A stretch of DNA of 47,043 bases from the NCBI GenBank assembly GCA_031292675.1, contig JARLGQ010000115.1, positions 1 to 47,043 on the forward strand, written 5' to 3'. This document shows positions 27,168 through 37,032 of this stretch, one piece after another. Positions within the stretch are counted from its first letter, which is position 1. The number at the start of each line of letters is the position of its first letter. The translations under genes and the position numbers were made by a program. The notes below the pieces were generated by a model, which saw only the letters and a program-made list of their open reading frames with translations, was not told the DNA's origin and ran no database searches. This stretch comes from Acidimicrobiales bacterium (GTDB lineage: Bacteria > Actinomycetota > Acidimicrobiia > Acidimicrobiales > UBA8190).

Positions 27168-30100
27168 ATGGCAGGGGCGGCCCGTGCCGATGTTCTTACG
27201 ATGTCGCGGCGCCGTCAGACGGACACGTCCCCAACCGATACGCCAGGTATAGACGACACTTTCTTCGCGAGCGCGGCCCCGATCGAGAGCGACACGTTCT
27301 TCGTGACCGAGGCATCCGAGGCGAAAGGCAAGTCCAAGAGCTTCAGCAGGTTCCGGGGCCAGTCCAAGACCACCGAGACCCCGGAAGCCACCAGTGCGCC
27401 TCAGGTGACCGAGGACCCGGGCCCGATCGACCCGCCCGGGGCAATCGACACCACCACGACCGCGTTCGAACCCCCGTCCTTCCTGACCGCCGCCGAAGTG
27501 ATCGATTCCGCCGAGGCGCCGGAGACAAAGGACAAGCCCAAGAGCTTCAGCAGGTTCCGGGGCCGGTCCAAGGCCACCGAGACCCCGGAAGCCACCAGCG
27601 CGACCCCGATCGAGGGCCCCACCTTCTTGGTGATGGACACGCCCGCGCTGACCGACGCCCCCGAGGCTCCCGAGGCTCCCGAGGTCACCAGCAGCTCCCA
27701 GGGGCTCGAGGAACCGGGCCCGACCGACCCCGTTGCGGGCGGTGCGCCGGGTGCTATCGACACCGCCACGACCCCGATCGAGGGCCCCACCTTCTTGGTG
27801 ATGGACACGCCCGCGCCGACCGACGCCCCCGAGGCTCCCGAGGCCCTCGAGGCAAAGGACAAGTCCAAGACCTTCAGCAGGTTCCGGGGCCGGTCCAAGG
27901 TCACCGAGGCCCCGGAAGCCACCAGCGAGCCACAGGTGCCCGAGGACCCGGGCCCGACCGACCCCGTTGCGGGCGCTGACGCGGTGACCAGTCACCGGAC
28001 AAAGGGTCAAAGGAAAGCGAGCGCCCCTCGCCGTCACCGGCGTGGTTTGGAGCGGACCCTGCTTGCATCGTTCGCGACCCTCGGTCTGGCCACCGCGATC
28101 GGCGCCGGTTGGCAGTGGGGACGCACGACGGACCGACAGAACCGCCAGGCATTCGACCAGCACGCATCGGGTGTAGCCGCCAGGATCACAAGTACATTGC
28201 AGCGCGACGTTGATTTCACCACTGACGGTCGAGCGGTGATCGAGCAGAACTCGAACGTGTCCAACGCGCAATTCTCTTCCTGGTTCTCTGGCTTGACATC
28301 CTCAGGCCCGGCCAACGTCAGTGGCGTCACTTACATCGAGAAGGTGTCGTCAGCCCAGTTCTACTACTTCCGCATTGCGATCGGGGCCGACCCCACGAGC
28401 GCGCTATCAAAGGGCGAACCGTTCACGATTACGCCGAGCTCCGCACAATTCCCATATTGCCTGACGAGGCTCCTTGCGTTGCGCACCTCCCTCCAGAGTC
28501 AGGGCGATGCCGCCCTCCCACCCGGCCTCGACTGGTGTTCGACGTCGGTGAACGACGCCCTCAGCACATCGCGCGACACGGGCCAGCTCGAGGTCGCGAA
28601 GCTGCTCGGGCCCAACGAAGGCCGCGTGCTCGGCTTGGGGTCTCAGGACGCAACGGCGATCGGAACGTCTGAGAGCCTCAAGTCTCTGAACCAGACCTTC
28701 GGCTCTACGGTCGTCGTCCTCGCACCGGTCTACGAAGGGCCCGCGCCGACAACGGTGACCGCACGGCGCTCCGCGCTCGAGGGATGGGTTGGGGGCATCG
28801 TCGACACCGGGAAGATCCTGACCCGAGCTGGGGGTACCCACAGCGGCCTTCAAGTGACGCTGACCCGCGAGAGCACCGGGTCCACCCAGCAGTTCACCGC
28901 CCTCGGCGTCACCGCGAACCCAGCCGGAGGGCTCGTCGACACCATTCCGACGAATGCCGCTGGGCCCTGGATCGTCACGGTCCGCCAACCGATCGCGTGG
29001 TTGGACTCCGGGCGAACGCGGGGACTCCTAGTTGGGGGCGCCATTGCTGTCGTCACGCTGATCTTGTTTCTCCTCCTGCGCTCCCTGGTCGTCTCGCGCC
29101 GGCGCGCTCTCGACGACAACGCGGAGCGGGGGCGCCAGTTGGAGCACTTGGCGCTGCACGACTCGATCACCGGGCTCGCCAACCGAACGCTCGTGGTCGA
29201 CCGCGCCCAACAGATGCTGATCCGGAGTCGCCGCAGCCAGTTGCCCACGGCCGCATTCCTGCTGGGAATCGACCATTTCAAAGAGTTCAACGACGTCCAC
29301 GGACATCAGGCGGGGGACGCGGTGTTGAAGGCGGTTACCGAGCGCATGCGCGAGGGGCTACGCGAAGCTGACACCATCGGGCGCGGACGCGGGGACGAAT
29401 TCATCGTGCTGACCGACGGCGCCACGCTCGCAGCCGGCCCCGAGCTCATCGCCGAGCGGATCCGAGAGATCCTGCGTGAACCCATCTATCTCGGAGACGG
29501 CTCGCTCGAGCCCCATAGCGTCACGGTATCGATCGGCATCGCGCTCGGGCCACGGATTGAAGCAGAGGAGCTGTTGCTGGACGCCGACACCGCTCTCTCT
29601 CAGGCCAAAGAGAATGGCCGAGGCGGCTATGCCATGTTCGGCCCAGACATGCCGAAGGCGATCGAGAGTCGGGTGGCGGTCGAGGACGAGTTGCGCAGCG
29701 CGGTGGCCACGGACCAGTTCTTCCTTCGTTACCAGCCCACCTTCGACATCGAATCCCGGACCACCACGGGCGTCGAGGCACTGCTGCGCTGGCAGCACCC
29801 CACCCGCGGCGTCATGCCGCCCGATCACTTCCTCCCGCTGCTCGAGGAAACCGGACTGATCGTGCCCCTCGGTCGCTGGGTATTGGAAGAGGCGTGCCGC
29901 CAGGGGGCCATCCTGCACAACAAGGGTCATGTGATCACGGTGTCGGTCAACATCTCGGCCCGCCAGCTCGAGTCCGACACCCTCGTCGCCGATGTCGGTC
30001 GTGCGCTTTTCACCTCGGGGTTCCACCCCCATTCGCTGGTGCTCGAGATCACCGAGACGACGATCATGAGCGACACCTCCCTGATGGTCGACCGGCTCGT

Positions 30101-30482
30101 CGCCCTGAAGGGCCTTGGGGTCCGGATCGCCATCGACGACTTCGGCACCGGCTATTCGTCGCTGACGTATCTACGCCAGTTCCCGGTGGACATCCTCAAG
30201 ATCGACCGCTCGTTCATCAGCTCCCTGGCCACGACTCGTGACTCGTCCATGCTGATCCACACCCTCGTCCAGTTCGGCAAGACCCTCGGCCTCGAGACCA
30301 TCGCCGAGGGGATCGAAGAGGAGGGCCAGATGGACCCCCTCCTGGCCGAGCAGTGCGACACCGGGCAGGGCTTCCTCTACGGGCGTCCCTTGTCGCCCAC
30401 CCAGCTCGACATCTTCCTGAGCACCCACCTGACCCAGGACACGAAGACGCGAGCTTCAGGGGGCGGACACCTGGTGTCGTGA
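27168..30482 (+). CDS. CHASE-like sensor GGDEF-EAL protein with long repetitive N-terminal region
   Basis: TM near residues 285-305; CHASE-like FDQHASGVAARITSTLQRDVDF; IDHFKEFNDVHGHQAGD...GRGRGDEF; VEALLRWQHP, DDFGTGYSSLTYLRQFPVDILKID. Start could be MSRRRQTD at 27201. Confidence 0.93.
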   Translation: MAGAARADVLTMSRRRQTDTSPTDTPGIDDTFFASAAPIESDTFFVTEASEAKGKSKSFSRFRGQSKTTETPEATSAPQVTEDPGPIDPPGAIDTTTTAFEPPSFLTAAEVIDSAEAPETKDKPKSFSRFRGRSKATETPEATSATPIEGPTFLVMDTPALTDAPEAPEAPEVTSSSQGLEEPGPTDPVAGGAPGAIDTATTPIEGPTFLVMDTPAPTDAPEAPEALEAKDKSKTFSRFRGRSKVTEAPEATSEPQVPEDPGPTDPVAGADAVTSHRTKGQRKASAPRRHRRGLERTLLASFATLGLATAIGAGWQWGRTTDRQNRQAFDQHASGVAARITSTLQRDVDFTTDGRAVIEQNSNVSNAQFSSWFSGLTSSGPANVSGVTYIEKVSSAQFYYFRIAIGADPTSALSKGEPFTITPSSAQFPYCLTRLLALRTSLQSQGDAALPPGLDWCSTSVNDALSTSRDTGQLEVAKLLGPNEGRVLGLGSQDATAIGTSESLKSLNQTFGSTVVVLAPVYEGPAPTTVTARRSALEGWVGGIVDTGKILTRAGGTHSGLQVTLTRESTGSTQQFTALGVTANPAGGLVDTIPTNAAGPWIVTVRQPIAWLDSGRTRGLLVGGAIAVVTLILFLLLRSLVVSRRRALDDNAERGRQLEHLALHDSITGLANRTLVVDRAQQMLIRSRRSQLPTAAFLLGIDHFKEFNDVHGHQAGDAVLKAVTERMREGLREADTIGRGRGDEFIVLTDGATLAAGPELIAERIREILREPIYLGDGSLEPHSVTVSIGIALGPRIEAEELLLDADTALSQAKENGRGGYAMFGPDMPKAIESRVAVEDELRSAVATDQFFLRYQPTFDIESRTTTGVEALLRWQHPTRGVMPPDHFLPLLEETGLIVPLGRWVLEEACRQGAILHNKGHVITVSVNISARQLESDTLVADVGRALFTSGFHPHSLVLEITETTIMSDTSLMVDRLVALKGLGVRIAIDDFGTGYSSLTYLRQFPVDILKIDRSFISSLATTRDSSMLIHTLVQFGKTLGLETIAEGIEEEGQMDPLLAEQCDTGQGFLYGRPLSPTQLDIFLSTHLTQDTKTRASGGGHLVS
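27336..27930 (+). repeat. interspersed near-identical coding repeats in the N-terminal region
   Basis: aagAgcttcagcaggttccggggcc starts at 27336, 27540, 27867; accccgatcgagggccccaccttcttggtgatggacacgcccgc at 27603 and 27771. Confidence 0.88.
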
Positions 30483-30528
30483 GCGACCGGCCGGCTCGCC
30501 GTGGTCACCACGACAAGGCGTCGTGCAT

Positions 30529-31632
30529 CTATCCCACAAGCTTCTTGACACGGCCCAGGACACGGCCCATCGCTTGACGAGCGCCGTACGGGAGGAGCTG
30601 TGCTGGCGTGTGGAACGGTCGGAGCCCGCGACGAACGAGGAGGGAGTTCTGAAAGACCGGCTCGTCGTCGGTGAAACGTCGCTTGTACGAATAGGAGCCG
30701 GAACCAAGGTCGAAGGTCGTGTCCCCGACCCGTGCCGCGTCTTCAATGGACAAGACCATGCACACGAAGTTCGGTGACAGGTGCGCCCAGGACTCGTCGA
30801 AGCCGGTCAACCAGCCGCTCGCGTGACCCCCGGCGCTCACCACCAGATCCGCGGCGATCACCTCCCCGGGCCTTTCGATCGTGGCCAGTCGGAGCCGTCC
30901 CGTACCCGAGAGCTCGACTGCGGCCTCGGCGACAATGGCCCTGAAACTGTCGTCGAAAGGGTGCCCGGTGCCGCCCCGTCCCACCCGCCGGGCCTCGTAA
31001 CACCGGCGAAGGGCGGGCAGCCGCTCGGCGATGTCCGGGGCGTCAACCGAGACCAAGTGCTTGAACCCTTCTGCACTCAGCTTCCGGCTTTGTGACCGGA
31101 ATCGCTGTCGAAACCTCCCTGAGCGTTCCGCGAACCAGCCGTCGAAACCCCCGTCCCCCAGGTAGATGTGAGACCACGGAAACGAGTGCGGCGAGGCCAG
31201 AGCCGGATGGGGGCGGGGCCAACCCCTACCGATCAGTGTGGGCCACAGCGACCCCTGGGGCAGCGAATCGAGGAACACGATGTCGGGCGCGGGATCAGCA
31301 TGAGCCAAGGCATGGCCCACAGCTCCCGCGATCTCCTCCTCGCGGCCGGGAGCAAACAGTGGCTCGACTCCGAAGAGCACGGGCACGGCCATGTTGTACT
31401 GATAGAAGCCGAATCCCGTCCGCTCCACATAGAAGGGGGCGATCCCGACGACATCATCGCCATCGGTCACGACCACGGTCCGGATCTGTCCGCGAGATGG
31501 CAGAGCGTGGCGGTACCATGCCAAAGCAAATACGGGAGCCGAACGCGGGCGCCGGCACTCGACTGCGAGCGCGTCCCATCCGGGGACGAACGGCAACAAA
31601 GAATCAACGTCGGTCAGAACCCGGGCGAACAC
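30529..31632 (-). CDS. GNAT-fold acetyltransferase of CelD/BcsL type
   Basis: PAWDAL..PVFALAWYRH pattern, FRQRFRSQSRKLSAEG, RLATIERPGEVIAADLVVSAGGHASGWLTGFDESWAHLSPNFVC, FDLGSGSYSYKRRFTDDE. Confidence 0.82.
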   Translation of the reverse strand: MFARVLTDVDSLLPFVPGWDALAVECRRPRSAPVFALAWYRHALPSRGQIRTVVVTDGDDVVGIAPFYVERTGFGFYQYNMAVPVLFGVEPLFAPGREEEIAGAVGHALAHADPAPDIVFLDSLPQGSLWPTLIGRGWPRPHPALASPHSFPWSHIYLGDGGFDGWFAERSGRFRQRFRSQSRKLSAEGFKHLVSVDAPDIAERLPALRRCYEARRVGRGGTGHPFDDSFRAIVAEAAVELSGTGRLRLATIERPGEVIAADLVVSAGGHASGWLTGFDESWAHLSPNFVCMVLSIEDAARVGDTTFDLGSGSYSYKRRFTDDEPVFQNSLLVRRGLRPFHTPAQLLPYGARQAMGRVLGRVKKLVG

Positions 31633-31879
31633 GTGTCCCGCGCTCCTTAGGTGGCTACGGGGCCGGACTCGGATGAGCGGTCCGGTGCGAGCGTATCCCT
31701 ACAGCGTCAGGGTGACCGAGGAAACTTCGCGCCGTTGCGCCGCACGTCCCTCGACAGTCTCACTCGGCTCGTTCGCCACTCGGCAACACCATGGAGGCAA
31801 CGCAAACACCAGAACGAGGACACACAACCACAACACCAACCACAACCGGCAAGGCAACCACTTGCATGCCTGAGGCTTA

Positions 31880-32533
31880 CTAGGACGCGATCTGACGTCG
31901 CGGAGGAGCTTCTACGGCAGGAGAACGACCGATCTCGGTCACCACCGTGGAGGTCGATATCGGCAACGCACCGCCGGTATGGAGCGAGACTGACTTCAAG
32001 AGTCCGCCCGCGATCGTCATCGACAGCGATACGTCACGAACGCCCCGGAATCGGGGAAGGCCAGTGGTCACCAACAGGCGAGCCGCTTCGGCCGGCGGGA
32101 TGTCGTAGGTATCTCCGTTCCTTGTCGCTGCAGTCGCCCTCCGCAATATGTCGATGTAGATGCACATGTCATTCGTGAAGCTCGTGGCTTCCCCGGCATG
32201 ACGGACGGTCGACCACCATCCAGATGGGGCCTTGAAGTAGCCCGTCGATCCGATGGCGATCACGTTCGACCCGCCGGTGATCGAAATCCTGCCGGGCTTC
32301 TGGATGTCCACCTTGTAGACCACAGGTGTCCCGCCCGGACCGCCACGGCTGTCGGTCACCGTGAGACTGTACCGGGACTCTGCTCGTAACGCCTTCACGG
32401 CATCGTGCAGCACCATGACGGGAGATCGAGGTGGAGCTCCAGATCTGCTCGACCCCGCGCATCCGGAAAGGAAGACAGCCACGAGGGCTGCGAAGGATCC
32501 CGGGATGTGCCCCTTTCGGCGGCTCGACCCCAC
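31880..32533 (-). CDS. lipoprotein of unknown function
   Basis: Lipobox LVAVFLSGCAG; GTG start; beta-rich VVYKVDIQKPGRISITGGSNVIAIGSTGYFKAPSGWW. Confidence 0.7.
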   Translation of the reverse strand: MGSSRRKGHIPGSFAALVAVFLSGCAGSSRSGAPPRSPVMVLHDAVKALRAESRYSLTVTDSRGGPGGTPVVYKVDIQKPGRISITGGSNVIAIGSTGYFKAPSGWWSTVRHAGEATSFTNDMCIYIDILRRATAATRNGDTYDIPPAEAARLLVTTGLPRFRGVRDVSLSMTIAGGLLKSVSLHTGGALPISTSTVVTEIGRSPAVEAPPRRQIAS

Positions 32534-32646
32534 GCCGAAATGGTACTTCGCAGTTCCTCGAGGGGCACTGAAGGTGGCGAGTCGGGCCCACGGCTAGCGT
32601 GGTTGCACCGACCCAGCGACGAAGCTCACGGAGGGCAGCTGCCACC

Positions 32647-33495
32647 ATGGAGCACGACACGCGACTCGGGGGAGACGCGCCCCAGGCCGATCACATCTGT
32701 TTTCTGTTCGATCCACAGGCCACCTTGGCCATGTTGGCCGGACAGCGGCGGCGCTTCGCGTCCACAGTGGCCACGCTTGGCGCCGACGAACTGACATCGC
32801 CGTCGCGCTGCGAAGGATGGACAGTGGCCGACCTCCTCCGCCATCTCGTCTGGGTCGATGCCACGATGCGGCGGCTTTGGTCCGGTGACGAAACCCCAGC
32901 GGCAGGCTTCGATCCCCGCACCACTCCCAACGAAGCGGTTCTGTCCGACCGGGCTGTACCCGACGAGGAGGTCCGACGGCGCTACCTGTCGTCCACCGAG
33001 ACGATGGTGGTCGAGCTGGAGTCCGCTGACCGGAAGCGATTTGGCCACCCCACCCTGTCGCCCGCGGGCCGAGTGCCTTGGTGGATGAGTGCGATGCACA
33101 TGGGGTGGGATTCGATCGTTCACGAACGCGACGCACTGGCACCGTTGGGCCGCGCTGTCGAGGTGGTGCCCGGTGAAACGATACCGAGCCTCGCCTACTC
33201 GCTCGTGCTGGCCTCCTTGTTCGACCGGCGCGATCGATTGCATGTGCGGATGGGTCCGGTCCACCTCCGCCGTGGTGGCGGGCCCGTGACTGCATGGGCG
33301 GTGGCGGGAGGCCCTGACGAAGACTCTGCCGGTCACCCCCCCTTCGATGACCAGAGCGCGGTGTTGACCGGTGATCCTGTGGCAACGATCGATGCAATGT
33401 GTGGGCGGGGCTCGCTCACCCAGACGCTCAACGGCGACGCGGCTGTCATCGACCGACTGGGTGGGCTGGCAAGGTACTTCGCCTCGAGCGCCTAG
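32647..33495 (+). CDS. maleylpyruvate-isomerase/TIGR03083-like protein
   Basis: MLAGQRRRFASTVATLGADELTSPSRCEGWTVADLLRHLVWVDATMRRL. Confidence 0.8.
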   Translation: MEHDTRLGGDAPQADHICFLFDPQATLAMLAGQRRRFASTVATLGADELTSPSRCEGWTVADLLRHLVWVDATMRRLWSGDETPAAGFDPRTTPNEAVLSDRAVPDEEVRRRYLSSTETMVVELESADRKRFGHPTLSPAGRVPWWMSAMHMGWDSIVHERDALAPLGRAVEVVPGETIPSLAYSLVLASLFDRRDRLHVRMGPVHLRRGGGPVTAWAVAGGPDEDSAGHPPFDDQSAVLTGDPVATIDAMCGRGSLTQTLNGDAAVIDRLGGLARYFASSA

Positions 33496-33585
33496 CGACC
33501 GGGACCAGGAGATCGGACGGGGAAGGCCGCGGGGATCTCGGGCACCCGACCCGACGCGAATGGGCCTCGGTATCGTGGCTACCTC

Positions 33586-34434
33586 ATGCCGGGACACGCT
33601 CCCTATGACCCGACGCTCTACAAAGGCAGCGCCCCCTACTACCTCCGGGGACGGCCGCCCTACTCCTTTGCGCTGCGAGAGACACTGGCGGTGGAGTGCG
33701 GGTTGGACGGGACGGGCCGGCTTCTCGACGTCGGGTGCGGACCGGGAGTCCTGGCCGTCGCACTCGCCCCCCTTTTCGACGAGGCCATCGGCTTGGACCC
33801 TGACACCGACATGCTCACCGAGGCCGCGCGGCATTCGGGCAGGCAACGGATCACGAACATCCGCTGGGTGCAGGGTCTTGCCGAGCAGATCCCGGACCTG
33901 GGCCTCGGCAGTTTCCGTTTGGTGACCTTCGGCCAGTCGTTCCACCGCACCGACCGGGAGCGGGTGGCCGAGGCCGTCTACGACCTCCTCGAACCCGGCG
34001 GCAGCATCGCGCTCGTGGCCCACACCGTCGACGACCGACCGGTGCCCGCCGGACCGGGCTACCCGACGATCCCCCACGAGGCCATCGGGTCCCTCATCGA
34101 CAAGTACCTCGGTCCCGGGTTGCGGGCCGGCCAGGGGTTCGTTTCGATGCCCGCCGACCGCTGGCAGGACGCCCTTGGCCGGACCCGCTTCGGCCGAGGG
34201 CGCCAGCTCTTCGCCCCGGGACGCGCCGACATCGTCAAGGGCATCGACGGGGTCCTTGCCAACTACCTGTCGATGTCGTTTGCGGCACCCCACCTCTTCG
34301 GTGACCGGCTCGAACTCTTCGAGGCCGAGGTCCGCCGGACCCTGGTCGAGCGGTCCCCCTCGGGGCTCTTCTGGGACTGGCCCGGCGACACCGACATCGT
34401 CATCGCCGGCAAGCCGAATGGAGTGCTCGCTTGA
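33586..34434 (+). CDS. class I SAM-dependent methyltransferase
   Basis: GRLLDVGCGPGVLAVALAPLFDEAIGLDPDTDML; FRLVTFGQSFHRTDRERVAEAVYDLLEPGGSIALV. Confidence 0.92.
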   Translation: MPGHAPYDPTLYKGSAPYYLRGRPPYSFALRETLAVECGLDGTGRLLDVGCGPGVLAVALAPLFDEAIGLDPDTDMLTEAARHSGRQRITNIRWVQGLAEQIPDLGLGSFRLVTFGQSFHRTDRERVAEAVYDLLEPGGSIALVAHTVDDRPVPAGPGYPTIPHEAIGSLIDKYLGPGLRAGQGFVSMPADRWQDALGRTRFGRGRQLFAPGRADIVKGIDGVLANYLSMSFAAPHLFGDRLELFEAEVRRTLVERSPSGLFWDWPGDTDIVIAGKPNGVLA

Positions 34435-34444
34435 GGCAGCTGTC

Positions 34445-35296
34445 CTAGGCGAAGACGACGGTCCGGTTTCCGTTCAGGAGCACCCGGTCCTCGAGGTGCC
34501 AGCGGAGCCCGCGGGCCAGCACGGAACGCTCGATGTCCCGGCCGATGCGCAGCAGATCCTCGACCGTGTCGCCGTGGTCGATCCGGCTCGTGTCCTGCTC
34601 GATGATGGGCCCGGCATCGAGCTCGGCGGTCACGTAGTGACAGGTGGCGCCTATGAGCTTCACACCCCGCTCGAACGCCTGGTGGTAGGGCCGGGCGCCG
34701 GCGAACGACGGCAAGAAGCTGTGGTGGATGTTGATGATGCGTCCGGGGTAGCGGCTACAGACATCGGGCGGCAGGATCTGCATGTAGCGGGCCAGGACCA
34801 TCACGTCGGCCCGAGTGGCGTCGAACCGTGACACCACCTCGGCGAAGGCTTCGTCCCGGTGTCCGGGGGGGACCGGCACGTGGAGGAACTCGATCCCGTG
34901 CCACTCGACGAGCGGACGGAGGTCCGGGTGGTTCGAGACCACGAGGGGGATGTCACAGGCGAGGTCACCGCTGCGCCAGCGATGGAGGAGGTCCGCCAGG
35001 CAGTGGTCCTCTCGACTGACCAGCACCACGACCCGCTTGGGCATGTCGGTGTCGTTCAGGCGCCAGTCGAGGTCAAACTCCCGGGCCACGTCGCCGAAGC
35101 GGTGACCGAACTCCTCGGGGCCGAAGGGAAGGCTCTCGGCCAGTATCTCGATCCGCTGGAAGAACCGCCCGGTCGCCAAGTCGCCGTGCTGGGCCGCCTC
35201 CACCACCCAACCGCCGTGGGAGGCGATGAAGCCGGTGACGGCGGCCACGATGCCGGTCCGGTCCGGGCAGGTGACGGTGAGCACGTAGCGGCGCAC
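34445..35296 (-). CDS. purU: formyltetrahydrofolate deformylase
   Basis: YVLTVTCPDRTGIVAAVTGFIASHGGWVVEAAQH (ACT) plus LARYMQILPPDVCSRYPGRIINIHHSFLPSFAGARPYHQAFERGVKLIGATCHYVT; GTG start inferred. Confidence 0.95.
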   Translation of the reverse strand: MRRYVLTVTCPDRTGIVAAVTGFIASHGGWVVEAAQHGDLATGRFFQRIEILAESLPFGPEEFGHRFGDVAREFDLDWRLNDTDMPKRVVVLVSREDHCLADLLHRWRSGDLACDIPLVVSNHPDLRPLVEWHGIEFLHVPVPPGHRDEAFAEVVSRFDATRADVMVLARYMQILPPDVCSRYPGRIINIHHSFLPSFAGARPYHQAFERGVKLIGATCHYVTAELDAGPIIEQDTSRIDHGDTVEDLLRIGRDIERSVLARGLRWHLEDRVLLNGNRTVVFA

Positions 35297-35418
35297 GCAC
35301 CCATCATGGCCGGTCCTCGCACCGCCCACGGCCGGCCCCGGTCAGCGCCGGGCCGATCGCCAGAGGCACCCCGATCCGAACCACGTGAGGACACGCTCCC
35401 CCACTCGGTACGGTGACC

Positions 35419-36075
35419 TCAGCCGTCCTGGACCCGAGCCCACTCCTGGCGTTCCGTTTGCGGCGTCAATCTCGCCAGGCCGGCCATGGCAAGCCTGAGT
35501 GCCATCGAGGGGGCAATAGGCTTCACTCTTGGTTGGTGGCCCTCGTCCCGGGCGTGGGCGGCTGCGGCTGCGACGACTTCGACCAAGCGCGCGGCAGGCA
35601 CCGGCTTGCGCAGGCAGTCGAAGACCAACGGACCGAACGCCTTCCGAATTTCAGGTTCTTCGAAGAACCCAAAGGCCGAGAAGATCACCACCGTCGACGA
35701 CGCCTCCAAGGATTCCAGCACAGCGGGGCCATCCAGTAGCCGCAACTGCAGATCAAGGAGAAGCATGTCGATGTTCTGGCTCGCCAACATCCATGTCGCC
35801 ATCGCTCCATCCCCGGCTTCGAGGACATCGAAGCCGGCGTAACGCAGGATGGCGGCCGTCGATTCACGCACCGATTCCTCGTCGTCGACGACGAGGACGG
35901 TGGCGGCGCCCTTGGGCCCCGCTGCCGGGTCGACCCAAGATGCGGTCGTGCGAGGTGCTATCGCGTCGGGAGGCTGCAATCTCCTGGTCGCGTCCATGGG
36001 GTTCTCTCGGTCGATGAAAACGGCACGGGCTTCGTCTCTGTGTATCGGCACGGCGCCGAGAAATCCTGAGGGCAA
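35419..36075 (-). CDS. stand-alone response-regulator receiver protein
   Basis: TVLVVDDEESVRESTAAILRYAGFDVLEAGDGAMATWMLASQNIDMLLLDLQLRLLDGPAVL; no C-terminal DNA-binding domain recognised. Confidence 0.88.
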   Translation of the reverse strand: MPSGFLGAVPIHRDEARAVFIDRENPMDATRRLQPPDAIAPRTTASWVDPAAGPKGAATVLVVDDEESVRESTAAILRYAGFDVLEAGDGAMATWMLASQNIDMLLLDLQLRLLDGPAVLESLEASSTVVIFSAFGFFEEPEIRKAFGPLVFDCLRKPVPAARLVEVVAAAAAHARDEGHQPRVKPIAPSMALRLAMAGLARLTPQTERQEWARVQDG

Positions 36076-36194
36076 AAACCCCCAAAATGGCCGGCGGCCG
36101 GCAGTGCCGACGCGTCCAGCACCCTGGAACGAAGTCCCTGGCTACGAGGGTGATCTCGAACGCAGCATGTGCGGACGCAAGGGGGTTTTTGGGA

Positions 36195-37028
36195 TCAGCG
36201 CAACGCATGCACGGCCACGGCCAGGGAGTCCTCTTGGACCCAGTTGGTCTGGAAATGGAGGTTGGGCACGATCATCTGGTCGTAGTACCACCAGAAGAGG
36301 TAGATGCCCAACGAGAAGACCGTGGCGACGATGCGGCCGACATAGTTGTTCTGTCCCTTGACACGGGCCTGGTCCGGTGCCGACACGGTTTGGCCGAAGC
36401 GCCCGAACATCACCGCCAACTCGTACTCGACCCCGACCTCTGAGCGGTCGTGCTTGACCAGGTCCTGGTCCAAGAGGATGAAGGCGATGAACTCGACGAT
36501 GCCACGTGCCACGACGGCCAGCACCACAAAGATGACGGGGTCTCGAAAGTCCCTGGTCATACGGCGCAGCACGTCCATGTGCGCGCTGGCCCGCTGGAAT
36601 GACGGCGTCAGCTCGGCCTGCAGCCCTCGCCGACCGGCCTCTTCCCATGCAAATGCCAGAGCGGCGTCGAAGAGCTCGACCCGCCGCTCGTTGTGATCGC
36701 GCAGGCGGCGCACCAACTGGTAGAAGACATAGAAGCTGTAGATCCCTAGGGTCAGGACCGTCCAGCCCAGGGCCGTCCAGTAGTCGAAGATGTAATCGGT
36801 TTCGACTCGGCGCTGCCAGGCGGCATGCACCCGGTCGGCAGCCGGCATCGGAGGCGGGCCGGGCATCGGGCTGGCCCAGGGTGGTCCCGCGATGGATTGG
36901 GGAGGGTATTGCGGGGGGAGTGGCGGCTCACCCTGTGCCGGTCCACCAGCCGGGGTGGGTTCCCCTTCCTGCTCGTCGTCGGCCATCTCGCCTCCGAGGT
37001 CCGTGCTCTGGTCCGATCCTACGGGCAC
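36195..37028 (-). CDS. DUF4234-like multi-TM membrane protein
   Basis: Pro-rich N-terminus; FDYWTALGWTVLTLGIYSFYVFYQLVRRLRDHNERR; IVATVFSLGIYLFWWYYDQM. Confidence 0.65.
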   Translation of the reverse strand: MPVGSDQSTDLGGEMADDEQEGEPTPAGGPAQGEPPLPPQYPPQSIAGPPWASPMPGPPPMPAADRVHAAWQRRVETDYIFDYWTALGWTVLTLGIYSFYVFYQLVRRLRDHNERRVELFDAALAFAWEEAGRRGLQAELTPSFQRASAHMDVLRRMTRDFRDPVIFVVLAVVARGIVEFIAFILLDQDLVKHDRSEVGVEYELAVMFGRFGQTVSAPDQARVKGQNNYVGRIVATVFSLGIYLFWWYYDQMIVPNLHFQTNWVQEDSLAVAVHALR

Positions 37029-37032
37029 GCTT

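Noticed and set aside
27095-27979. Plus-strand 294-aa ORF overlapping the GGDEF-EAL N-terminus
   Set aside because: Out-of-frame reading of the same DNA repeats; the 27168 frame continues into the CHASE/GGDEF/EAL domains.
22711-33495. Two TIGR03083-like genes (22711..23349 and 32647..33495) as a recent duplication
   Set aside because: Sequences differ greatly in length and content; this large family is commonly multi-copy in Actinobacteria.
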